From Zopfochytrium polystomum (lineage: Eukaryota; Chytridiomycota; Chytridiomycetes; Chytridiales; Chytridiaceae), in NCBI GenBank assembly GCA_025765615.1, contig JAIVFJ010000025.1, positions 408,061 to 472,060 of the forward strand: a stretch of DNA of 64,000 nt, in the 5' to 3' direction. Of this stretch, positions 10,602-18,277 are shown one piece after another (within the stretch, counting starts at the first letter, position 1; every line of letters starts with the position of its first letter). The notes below the pieces were generated by a model. That model ran no database searches. It had not been told where the DNA came from and was given only the letters and a program-made list of their open reading frames with translations. The translations under genes and the position numbers were made by a program.

Positions 10602-10636
10602 AGCCCACAACACTGCTGGCTGCAGCGCTATGGGCT
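10602..10636 (-). terminator. 3'-end hairpin H2
   Basis: 15-bp stem, loop AGCCA, T8 follows on the minus strand. It lies 29 bases beyond the stop of the gene at 10665. Identical in sequence to H3 and H8. Confidence 0.9.
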
Positions 10637-10664
10637 TTCTCTTAGTTTTCTCTTTCTTACTCAC

Positions 10665-11190
10665 TCATTTCCATCGCCATCGCCATATTTCCTCTTTGGT
10701 CATGGCTCCTGGATATATCCTTGAATTTTCATATATATATTCCTCTGTATTCCCACTTGTGTTTTCCCGTCTTTTGTCATATGTCACTTGATACGTCTCA
10801 TTTTCCGATCCTAGTGTCTCCTTTCCTGGATCTCCTAGTTTCTTCTTTAATACTTCCTCTGATAACCCCTTCATCAATCTCCACACTGGATCATCATCAT
10901 CATCAAGTACCATCTGGAAATGGTTTATTATTTTCCCTAGTGGCACTTTCGTCGGATCTACCCATCCTATTGGACTCGAGAACCTTTCATCAATTTCAAT
11001 TTCAATTTCACTTCCCCTACCTCTTCCAATTTCACTTTCAGTTTCAATTTCACTTTCACTTTCAGTTTCAATTTCGCTATACTTTTTCTGAACCCCCCAC
11101 TTTTTGTGAATCCCACATTTCCCATTCTCTTTTCCCTTTCTCCCACACATCTGTCCCTTCCTTTTTCCTGTCTTCAATATCTGATCACAT
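10665..11190 (-). pseudogene. Zinc-motif protein, N-terminal frameshift, acidic repeat middle
   Basis: Member of the tandem family that starts MCD. The expected ATG is at 11190, but one base is missing right after ATGTG, so the first usable ATG is 11177. The Cys/His motif continues as GQMCGRKGKENGKCGIHKK. Then come Glu/Ser/Ile repeats (about residues 35-62 of the 170-residue ORF) and a unique C-terminal region containing WVDPTKVPLGKIINH and ending WRWRWK. No F-box-like stretch is visible in this copy. It may be functional if the shortened start is tolerated. Confidence 0.6.
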
Positions 11191-11352
11191 CCTTTCTCAT
11201 GTTTTTTACAGTTCTTTTTTCCACATACTTATCCCTTGTTCTTTCCCTTTGTAATCATGTATTCACAGTTCATCTTTTTTCTTGTTCTTTTTCTCGTTCT
11301 TTTTCTCTTTCGCTGTTCTCTGTGCTCTCCACCAAAGTCCTCACAAAATTCA

Positions 11353-11390
11353 ATTTTTTCCCCGCCAAGACTCTCACGTGACCTCGTTCT
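11353..11390 (-). promoter_or_regulatory. Shared upstream module P1
   Basis: Minus-strand order: AGAACGAGG, TCACGTGA palindrome (11374-11381), then TTGGCGGGGAAAA (near 11358-11369). It lies between hairpin H3 and the gene at 10665-11190. CACGTG is a bHLH/bZIP core and the GC block resembles an E2F site; both comparisons are inference. Confidence 0.65.
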
Positions 11391-11408
11391 CATAACTGTC
11401 TAAAAAAA

Positions 11409-11443
11409 AGCCCACAACACTGCTGGCTGCAGCGCTATGGGCT
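11409..11443 (-). terminator. 3'-end hairpin H3
   Basis: 15-bp stem with three G.U pairs, loop AGCCA, then T8 on the minus strand. It starts 23 bases past the stop at 11466. Confidence 0.9.
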
Positions 11444-11465
11444 TTCTCTTCTCACCTTCTCCTCC

Positions 11466-11816
11466 TCAAAACCATACCTTTCCTGCCATCACACTTCTCA
11501 TTCCCACCGCCGTATTCCTAAACTCATACTCTTTGTACAAGATCACTTTATTCTCTACACACTTTCTCACTCTCACCTTTCCTTCCACCTTTCCTCTTTT
11601 TAACTCCATTCCCAGTTGTTTCTCCAATTTTATCACTTTTGCTGCATCATCTTTCACTTCTATATACTTCATTATCATTCTTACTATCTCCATTGGCATT
11701 CTTCCATACACATTCTCTTTCTTGTCTCTGTGTTTCGCACACTCTTTTCCTTCCCTCGACTTTACTCCACAGACTTGTCCTTTACGCTCTCCTTTCTGTA
11801 TCTCATAGTCGCACAT
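11466..11816 (-). CDS. Zinc-motif / F-box-like small protein
   Basis: 116 residues, intact. N-terminal zinc motif C2-x13-C16-x9-C-x2-H (MCDYEIQKG to ECAKHR), then a basic linker, then GRMPMEIVRMIMKYIE, which fits the start of an F-box (LPxEIxxxIxxYL). The rest is Lys/Glu/Val-rich. The same layout recurs at 12700 and 13151. F-box proteins bring substrates to SCF ubiquitin ligases, and giant viruses often carry them, so host-protein degradation is a plausible but unproven role. The ATG lies just upstream of the conserved MCDY codons. Hairpin H3 follows; module P2 precedes. Confidence 0.75.
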   Translation of the reverse strand: MCDYEIQKGERKGQVCGVKSREGKECAKHRDKKENVYGRMPMEIVRMIMKYIEVKDDAAKVIKLEKQLGMELKRGKVEGKVRVRKCVENKVILYKEYEFRNTAVGMRSVMAGKVWF

Positions 11817-11849
11817 CCTTTGCCCTCACACTTGTCCTCACAAAATTCA

Positions 11850-11905
11850 GTTTCTTCTCCGCCAAGAAAATTCAATTTCAATTTCTTCTCTTCAAGTCAC
11901 GTGAC
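11850..11905 (-). promoter_or_regulatory. Shared upstream module P2
   Basis: GTCACGTGAC at 11896-11905 and TTGGCGGAGAAG around 11853-11865, here separated by an extra A/T-rich spacer of about 30 bases. It lies upstream of the gene at 11466-11816. Confidence 0.65.
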
Positions 11906-11932
11906 CTCGTTCTAATAACTGTCATAAAAAAA

Positions 11933-11977
11933 AGCCCTACCATGGACACTGCTGGCTGCAATGCTCACGATAGGGCT
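11933..11977 (-). terminator. 3'-end hairpin H4 (long stem)
   Basis: The longest copy: 20 base pairs with one mismatch, loop AGCCA, T-run after it on the minus strand. It starts 23 bases past the RING gene stop. The added outer pairs are unrelated to those of other copies. Confidence 0.9.
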
Positions 11978-11999
11978 TTTTTTCACACCAACTCACCTT

Positions 12000-12473
12000 T
12001 CAATTTATCGCTCTCTCTATTATATCTACCACTTTTTGTTTGTTGAATGGTCTGTTCTTAAAATATTTTCCCAATTCTTTTTTTATCAATTGCAGTTCTC
12101 CTTCGTTTAGCGGTGGGTTCATTCTTTTTGAACTCCACTCCACATATCCCACTATTTTTCTCGCTTTCTCTCCTAGCTCCACTAACTCACACATAACTTT
12201 TTCTTCCACTACTTTTTCTTCCTTCCATGCACTTCCACAATATCCACATCTCTCTCCATGTTTCATCCATTCTTTGTAACACTTTTTGTGTCCTCTGTGT
12301 CCACAACAATTCGTCTTTACATTCTCCTCTCTCATCTTTATCGTCCCGTAACATACATAACATTCTTCTCTCTCCACCTCTCTGTGTTTCGCACACTTCT
12401 CTCTTCCATCTCTCGACTTCACTCCACACATGGTTCCCTTCTTCTTTCCTCGTTTGAACTCGTAGTCGCACAT
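12000..12473 (-). CDS. RING-H2 finger protein with viral zinc motif
   Basis: 157 residues, intact. It opens with the family zinc motif (C2, C16, C27, H30), then carries a full C3H2C3 RING: C38-x2-C41, C57-x-H59-x2-H62-x2-C65, C76-x2-C79 (CYVC, CCGHRGHKKC, CGYC). The C-terminal part is helical (VVEEKVMCELVELGEK; KELGKYFKNR). RING-H2 domains recruit E2 enzymes, so this is probably an E3 ubiquitin ligase of the virus acting in the host cytoplasm or nucleus. It sits amid F-box-like paralogues, and shares their upstream module and 3' hairpin. The start at MCDYE is fixed by homology. Confidence 0.85.
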   Translation of the reverse strand: MCDYEFKRGKKKGTMCGVKSRDGREKCAKHREVEREECYVCYGTIKMREENVKTNCCGHRGHKKCYKEWMKHGERCGYCGSAWKEEKVVEEKVMCELVELGEKARKIVGYVEWSSKRMNPPLNEGELQLIKKELGKYFKNRPFNKQKVVDIIERAIN

Positions 12474-12510
12474 CTTTTGCTCTCACCAAAATCCTCACAA
12501 AATTGAATTT

Positions 12511-12540
12511 CTTTTCCGCCAAGACCTCTGTCACGTCACC
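12511..12540 (-). promoter_or_regulatory. Shared upstream module P3
   Basis: TCTTGGCGGAAAAG (12512-12525 region) preceded by GTGACGTGAC, a one-base variant of the palindrome (12530-12539). A second ACGTGACC piece lies near 12573-12582. It precedes the RING gene. Confidence 0.6.
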
Positions 12541-12607
12541 CTTCTCATATTTCCTCCAACATATTTCCGCAAACGTGACCTCCTTCTACTTACTGTCATC
12601 AAAAAAA

Positions 12608-12642
12608 AGCCCCTAACACTGCTGGCTGCAGCGCTAAGGGCT
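12608..12642 (-). terminator. 3'-end hairpin H5
   Basis: 15-bp stem with G.U pairs, loop AGCCA, T8 follows on the minus strand. Outer pairs AGCCCTTA with TAGGGGCT. It starts 58 bases past the stop at 12700. Confidence 0.9.
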
Positions 12643-12699
12643 TTCTCTTTCTTTTTCTCAATTCCATCCCAATATTTCTAACACTGTTTCTTCATCGTC

Positions 12700-13014
12700 T
12701 TAATACAATCTGCACACCATTCCTTTCTCCTTCACACATCTCTTTACCTTCTCGGTCTCCTCCACCTTTCCTCTCGTCATTCTCAATCCTGTCTCTTTCT
12801 CAAATCTCAGTTTCTCTTCAACACTTCCTCTCACTTCTTTCCACTTCACAAAACTCATCACCATCATCTTTATCTCCATTGGCAACTTTCCCATCTCCAC
12901 TTTTCCCTCCTTTTTCTTCTCCCTGTGTCTCCCACACTTTTCCAACCCATCTCTCGACTTCACTCCACACACTTGTCCTTTTCGTATTCCTTTCTTAAAC
13001 TCGTAGTCACACAT
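12700..13014 (-). CDS. Zinc-motif / F-box-like small protein
   Basis: I set the start at the MCDYEF ATG (13014); an in-frame ATG at 13041 would add nine residues that the paralogues lack. The zinc motif runs from MCDYEFKKG to KCGRHR. KLPMEIKMMVMSFVKW then matches the F-box start better than the other copies, because it has the LPxEI spelling. A Lys/Glu-rich helical tail ends GMVCRLY. Role as for the copy at 11466: possible adaptor to a cullin ligase, not demonstrated. It is flanked by hairpin H5 downstream and module P4 upstream. Confidence 0.75.
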   Translation of the reverse strand: MCDYEFKKGIRKGQVCGVKSRDGLEKCGRHREKKKEGKVEMGKLPMEIKMMVMSFVKWKEVRGSVEEKLRFEKETGLRMTRGKVEETEKVKRCVKEKGMVCRLY

Positions 13015-13047
13015 CCTTTGCCCTCTCACAAGTCCTCTCAAAATTCA

Positions 13048-13066
13048 GTTTTTTCTCCGCCAAGAA
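13048..13066 (-). promoter_or_regulatory. Shared upstream module P4 (GC block only)
   Basis: TTGGCGGAGAAAAAA on the minus strand, followed by the conserved CTGAATTTTGAGAGGAC lead to the start codon. The CACGTG palindrome is missing here. Confidence 0.6.
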
Positions 13067-13091
13067 TTTTCTCTTCCACTTCATAAAAAAA

Positions 13092-13126
13092 AGCCCTCAA
13101 CACTGCTGGCTGCAGCACTAAGGGCT
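13092..13126 (-). terminator. 3'-end hairpin H6
   Basis: 15-bp stem, loop AGCCA, T-run follows. Two positions differ from H5 and both keep pairing (as G.U or Watson-Crick). It starts 25 bases past the stop at 13151. Confidence 0.9.
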
Positions 13127-13150
13127 TTCTCTCACATTCTTCTCTCCACT

Positions 13151-13612
13151 TTACAACCCTCTCAATCTCCTTCCTACCTCTTCTATCAGTTTCACACACT
13201 TCATCGCCCTCACTGTCATATTTATCTCTTTTCCATCCCTTTCTTCCCATATTGCTGCCATCCCTTCTCTCCTCATCGACCAACTCTTCCACCTTATACT
13301 TTCCTTCACTTCTTCTTTCACCTCCACTCTTCCCCTTTCCAATTTTATTCCCATCTCCCTTTCCCACTTCAACTTCTCTTCTGTACTCCACTCCACTTCT
13401 CCCACATATCTCATTATCATCCCCACTATCTCCATCGGAAACTTCATCACTCTCACCTCCTCTTTCTTCATCACCTTCTCCATCTCTTTCTCCTCTCGCT
13501 TCCCTTCTTTCTTCTCTTTTCTGTGTTTACTACACTTTTCCTTTCCATCACACTACTTCACTCCACACACTGTTCCTTTCTTGGCTCCTCTCTTGAACTT
13601 GTAGTCGCACAT
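13151..13612 (-). pseudogene. Zinc-motif / F-box-like protein with in-frame stop
   Basis: The family start MCDYKFKRG is at 13612 and the frame is continuous to 13151 except for a TAG at codon 20, in place of the serine of the conserved VKSRDG. The second half of the zinc motif (KCSKHR) and the F-box-like stretch KFPMEIVGMIMRYV follow. Downstream of the stop the first ATG is 13483. One nonsense change separates it from an intact paralogue, so it is either a recent pseudogene or a shortened protein that keeps only the F-box-like part. Confidence 0.7.
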
Positions 13613-13650
13613 CCTTTGCTCTCTTCTAAGTCCTCTCAAAATTCAATTTT

Positions 13651-13688
13651 TCCTCCGCCAAGACCTTCTTTCCTCTTTGTCACGTGAC
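13651..13688 (-). promoter_or_regulatory. Shared upstream module P5
   Basis: GTCACGTGAC (13679-13688) then TCTTGGCGGAGGAAAAA (about 13648-13664) on the minus strand, upstream of the gene at 13151-13612. Confidence 0.65.
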
Positions 13689-13730
13689 CTTTCTTCGACC
13701 TCCCACCTCTTTCTCGAGCTCAATTTTCAA

Positions 13731-13775
13731 TTTTTCTACGCCAAGACCTTGACCTTCTCTTCACTGTCACGTGAC
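13731..13775 (-). promoter_or_regulatory. Duplicate shared upstream module P6
   Basis: A second tandem copy: GTCACGTGAC at 13766-13775 and TCTTGGCGTAGAAAAA near 13732-13747. With P5 it forms a double module before one gene, or marks a deleted small gene. Confidence 0.55.
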
Positions 13776-13819
13776 CTCTTCTTTCTCTTCACTCGTTCCT
13801 CTTTCTGTCATAAAAAAAA

Positions 13820-13854
13820 AGCTCTTCGCACTGCTGGCTGCAATGCAAAGAGCT
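13820..13854 (-). terminator. 3'-end hairpin H7, orphan
   Basis: A fully paired 15-bp stem with a different outer and middle sequence (AGCTCTTTGCATTGC with GCAGTGCGAAGAGCT), loop AGCCA, T9 after it. No gene precedes it because the retrotransposon LTR begins 32 bases away at 13886. It marks the 3' end of a viral gene whose body has been lost. Confidence 0.88.
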
Positions 13855-13885
13855 ATTTTTACTCTCCTCCTCTCTTCTCTTCACT

Positions 13886-14193
13886 TGTTATGAATCACCC
13901 TCTGGAAACCTCTGGAACCTTCTAGAACATTCCTTCATGGAACCTTGTGGAACCTTCTGGAACCTTCTTTGCTTTCCTGCCTTGTCTTGTTGTCATTGGT
14001 ATCATTGGTATCATTGTATTACTAATTGCTCTTTCTGGAACTTTCTTTGGGTCTTGACAAGGAAGACTCTCAAAAGGTATAAAAGGGGGATGGGGGACCT
14101 GTCCCATCCCTCAAGTGAATTATTGTTTCCAATACAATCATCACTCCTCTCAGTTCCTTGTCTGCCATGTCCTGTCCTGCCATGTTCCTGACA
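13886..14193 (+). repeat. Element A 5' LTR (Ty3/gypsy family 1)
   Basis: Begins TGTTATGAATCACC and ends TTCCTGACA; 308 bp, the shortest family member because it has one heat-shock block. TATAAAAG lies near 14078-14086, and a PBS follows at 14196-14206. No matching 3' LTR remains in the window. Confidence 0.88.
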
Positions 14194-14233
14194 TCATAAT
14201 TCACTTCACCCTCTCCTACTACTCTCTGCCATC

Positions 14234-15151
14234 ATGTCTGACCCAAACAACACCTTCCCTGATGCAACTGCCTTCCAATGTCGACCAATTACAAGCCCTT
14301 TCAAGACAGACACACCAACTTCAAGAACAAGTCCTTCACCAGCAGCACCAGCTTCAACAACAACTTCACCAACAAGAACATCAAGCTCTTCCCCTGCCTC
14401 AAGCCAACCAAGCAAGAGAGCCCAAGGTTCCCAGCCCTGACAAGTTCACTGGGCTGGTCAAAGACCTTAGGAACTTCATGGCCACTGTGGAGAATGTCAT
14501 CCTTCTCCAACCTTCAAGATTTCCCAGTGAGCAAGTCAAGGTTCTTTTCACAAGCACCCTCCTGTCTGGTCAAGCTCAATCATGGTACAGATCTCTCCCA
14601 AGCACACCCACCACCCTGCAAGAGCTCTGGGAGGGGCTGGAAGCTACCTTTGGTGACCCCTACGCATCTTGGACAGCAAGATCCAAGCTCAAGCATATCA
14701 AGCAAGGAAAGCAATCTTGTGTGGCCTACACCAACCAATTCAAGCAACTAGCCAGAGACTCTGGATACAATGATGCAGCTCTGATGGAGCTGTACCATGA
14801 TGGTCTCCATGAGTCTATCCAAGACATGCTCTCCCAGTCTCTGGACATCCCTGAGACCTTGGAAGAGTACATTCTCCTTGCCATCAAGATTGACAACAGA
14901 CTCTACTCCAAGAGGCTGAAGCAAAGACAAGTAGGAACTACATCAAGACCTACCCCAGTCCCTCAAGCTCTTACAGTTCCTGAACCCATGCAAGTGGATG
15001 CAGTTGAGACACTTCCTAAGGGTCCTCTGAGCCAAGAGGAGAAAACAAGGAGGGCCCAGCAGGGACTGTGTTTCTACTGTGGCTCCAAGGAACACGCTGT
15101 CAAGGACTGCCCAAGGAAGAAGCACCGTCCAGGCTCACTGAGGGGCAATTT
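14234..15151 (+). pseudogene. Element A gag (frameshifted)
   Basis: Gag starts MSDPNNTFPDATAFQ at 14234. A five-base loss near 14278 moves the rest to another frame, where capsid-like sequence and the nucleocapsid knuckle CFYCGSKEHAVKDC (C-x2-C-x4-H-x4-C) are intact. The slippery site that other copies have before the gag stop is deleted here (GAAGCACC joined to GTCCAGG). A 1.45-kb insertion follows directly. Non-functional. Confidence 0.85.
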
Positions 15152-16602
15152 TGTGAGACTACACCAAGGTCTCAGTGATAAAGTCTAGGATTTTATTCGC
15201 AAAAACAAGCGTACCTGTCATAAAACTGCAAGGATCGGGACCCCTATTATTGCTCCCAGTTCTTTAGTTTCCAAGGCGTTATCAAAGTGTATTTGCAGCT
15301 AACCCGTCTTTATTATTGGGTCTGCTTTTACTACTTTCGTCTTAACAGTTTCCGTTGCACCAGAGTTTTCTCAACATATTTTCTTTTTCAGTGACTAACA
15401 GAGACTGCCCGACTGCCTAGGGATGGGGTGCCTGACAGGCTGTACCCCAAGCACGCCTAATTTATTATTTATTTTTGGCACTTGTACATACATGCATAGG
15501 GTTGGGGGGGACTTAGAGCATTTGTGGTGGATGCTCCAAGTCAGGGGGGTTGACTTGTCAATTTTCTCTCTCTCTGTTTTTGGGCCATTTCTCTTTTTCC
15601 TTTTTTCTTCAATCTGATTTCTGTCCATTGGCACCAATACAGAGTCCCTTCAAATCCATCTGGCTCGCCAAGGTGAGGGTAGTGAGAGATGGTACACACC
15701 CGGGTGTGTACATGGTCCCTTCGTGGGGCTCCTCTTAAGGGGCCGTGGGTGGGGAATGCAGCTGGCCCCACCAGCAACTGTGTGACATTGCCGGCTCTGT
15801 GTTGGAGTGAGGATCCCTGGCGCTTGCCCGCTGCGATGACGGTGGTGGTGGTGACGACGACGGCGTCGTTGTCCCCAACCTTCCCGTCCCCGCGAGGGTG
15901 TTGGTGGCTGCGCCCGGTGCAGCCCCCGACACCTGAGAGTTCGATCTACAAGCGCCTGCCTCAGTCCTATTGCTGTGAGGGTGAGATGTGTGAGTACGAG
16001 TGCGATGCGATAAAGCCCGTTGGTCGAGTGATCGTGCCGACGCAGCCCGGCGGGGTGCGTGTACGATCGCAGGTGTTTCTGCGTGCGAGTTCCCTGCTGG
16101 CGACCTTCCGACCCCTACATAGTCGACTCCCTTCTCCCTCTCCCCCCCGTCGCTGGCGACGACGAGGGCTCCCACAGCACCGTCCGCGACGAGGGGCGCT
16201 AGGTCGCGCCCTGTCCGTCCCGTCGCTATTAACCGCTCCTGTTGTATTTGAGATTAGGTTCCTGCGATAAAAACCCCTGTTTCCCTCTTCTCTCTCTTTA
16301 TTCTGCGGTTGTGTTGCGCCCTCGGGAGTGCCCTTCTGTTTCCCCTCGCATCGGCCCGCGGCCACGTGAGTAATCGGTGCTCCAGCACCGATCCTTCAGA
16401 GGATTGTCCCTCTGAATGCTCATTCTTTGTGTTTGAGACCCCTGTTAGACAGATCAGTAGGGATACTTCGTGGACTAGGCAAGTAGTAGGGTTGAAACAC
16501 CCCCTAGACAACAGCCCAATAAAGTTAGTTTTAGCCTATTATTTGCTTTCCCTCACTCTAGGGCCCAGATCCCAGGGTCAAAGGAGTGAGTATAGTCTCA
16601 CA
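15152..16602. mobile_element. 1.45-kb insertion with 10-bp terminal inverted repeats (solo LTR-like)
   Basis: Begins TGTGAGACTA and ends TAGTCTCACA, flanked by the 4-bp duplication ATTT (15148-15151 and 16603-16606) inside element A. No transposase is encoded; the ORFs are GC-rich and low complexity. TG...CA ends, an AATAAA signal near 16519 and GC-rich promoter-like sequence fit a solo LTR. A non-autonomous DNA transposon is the alternative. Confidence 0.75.
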
Positions 16603-17169
16603 ATTTTCTGGACCCTCCTCCAAGCTGCCCCTGTTTCATCACCACCACCAGCACCACAAACACCTCAGATTCCAAGCCCCACCAACTCACCATGGATGTC
16701 AAGATTCAACTCTCACCCAAGTCAACCATCACAACCAAGGCCCTTATCGACTCTGGATCATCCTGCAACATCATTGATGCCACCCTTGCCAAGTCTTGTG
16801 CCATTCCCACCATCAAGAAATCCACACCCCTCAAGGTCCACTTTGCCAATCATGCTCTGTTCAAGGAAATCAGCCATGAAACCAAGCTAAACCTCCACAT
16901 CCAAGACTTTCCACCATCCATGGTCAACCTGGAAGTATTGGATCTTGGCTCACCCACATTCTCTGTCATCCTGGGATTACCATGGCTTCAAGCCCAGAAC
17001 CCTGACATTGATTGGGTCACTGGTCAAGTCCAACCTCCACCAATTGGAACAGTCACCCAAAACTCAAGTCAAGCCCCCAAGTCTCATGCTCTCAAGCCCT
17101 TGATTCAAGATTCACAGCCAGCCAAGATTCAAGTACCACAGTTCACAGTCCACATTCAAGATTCAAGTT
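16603..17169 (+). pseudogene. Element A protease segment
   Basis: Continuation of element A after the insertion. It encodes the retroviral-type aspartic protease (LIDSGSSCNIID carries the DSG active site; VILGLPWL is the flap-distal motif) and part of the Ser/Gln-rich linker. It is interrupted at 17169 by element B, and resumes at 22264. Confidence 0.85.
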
Positions 17170-17522
17170 TGTTATGAATCACCCTCTGGAAACCTCTGGA
17201 ACCTTCTAGAACATTCCTTCATGGAACCTTCTGGAACCTTCTGGAACCTTCTAGAACATTCCTTCATGGAACCTTGTGGAACCTTCTGGAACCTTCTTTG
17301 CTTTCCTGACTTGTCTTGTTGTCATTGGTATCATTGGTATCATTGTATTACTAATTGCTCTTTCTGGAACTTTCTTGGAGTCTTGACAAGGAACACTCTC
17401 AAAAGGTATAAAAGGGGGATGGGGGACCTGTCCCATCCCTCAAGTGAATTATTGTTTCCAATACAATCATCACTCCTCTCAGTTCCTTGTCTGCCTTGTC
17501 CTGTCCTGCCCTGTTCCTGACA
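17170..17522 (+). repeat. Element B 5' LTR
   Basis: Contains eight contiguous alternating nGAAn/nTTCn pentamers at 17223-17262, TATAAAAG at 17407-17414 and a probable transcript start at 17442 (AAGTGAATTAT), 35 bases from the TATA box. Confidence 0.93.
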
Positions 17523-17524
17523 TC

Positions 17525-17535
17525 ATAATTCACTT
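17525..17535 (+). other. Self-priming type primer-binding site
   Basis: ATAATTCACTT, two bases after the LTR, is the exact complement of AAGTGAATTAT at 17442-17452, the predicted first 11 bases of the transcript. This matches the Tf1/sushi self-priming arrangement rather than tRNA priming. Confidence 0.8.
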
Positions 17536-17562
17536 CACCCTCTCCCACTACTCTCTGCCATC

Positions 17563-18277
17563 ATGTCTGACCCAAACAACACCTTCCCTGATGCAACTGC
17601 CTTCCAAGCCTTGATGGACCAATTACAAGCCCTCTCAAGACAGACACACCAACTTCAAGAACAAGTCCTTCACCAGCAGCACCCTCCTGTCTGGTCAAGC
17701 TCAATCATGGTACAGATCTCTCCCAAGCACACCCACCACCCTGCAAGAGCTCTGGGAGGGGCTGGAAGCTACCTTTGGTGACCCCTACGCATCTTGGACA
17801 GCAAGATCCAAGCTCAAGCATATCAAGCAAGGAAAGCAATCTTGTGTGGCCTACACCAACCAATTCAAGCAACTAGCCAGAGACTCTGGATACAATGATG
17901 CAGCTCTGATGGAGCTGTACCATGATGGTCTCCATGAGTCTATCCAAGACATGCTCTCCCAGTCTCTGCACATCCCTGAGACCTTGGAAGAGTACATTCT
18001 CCTTGCCATCAAAATTGACAACAGACTCTACTCCAAGAGGCTGAAGCAAAGACAAGTAGGAACTACATCAAGACCTACCCCAGTTCCTCAAGCTCTTACA
18101 GTTCCTGAACCCATGCAAGTGGATGCAGTTGAGACACTTCCTAAGGGTCCTCTGAGCCAAGAGGAGAAAACAAGGAGGGCCCAGCAGGGACTGTGTTTTT
18201 ACTGTGGCTCCAAGGAGCATGCTGTCAAGGACTGCCCAAGGAAGAAGCACCCAAACTCCCAGGTCCAGGCTCACTGA
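17563..18277 (+). pseudogene. Element B gag with 209-bp deletion
   Basis: Start MSDPNNTFPDATAFQ at 17563. A deletion between two AGCACC direct repeats (209 bp by comparison with the intact gag at 46561) removes the N-terminal capsid region and shifts the frame. The second part (from 17846) is open through the zinc knuckle CFYCGSKEHAVKDC to a TGA at 18277. A functional Gag would have to come from another copy. Confidence 0.9.

Noticed and set aside
10721..13596. Plus-strand ORFs of Ser/Phe/Leu-rich type opposite the zinc-motif genes
   Set aside because: They are mirror frames of the Lys/Glu-rich minus-strand genes; the conserved MCDY starts, RING residues and hairpins all support the minus strand.
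10602..13854. Hairpin repeats as a CRISPR array or tRNA-like genes
   Set aside because: Spacing is a gene length, not spacer length, and intervening sequences are ORFs. The folds are single stem-loops, not cloverleaves.
15689..16270. 193-residue GC-rich ORF inside the 1.45-kb insertion
   Set aside because: Low-complexity Arg/Pro/Ser sequence with equally long frames on the other strand. No domain, so it is probably an artefact of GC richness.
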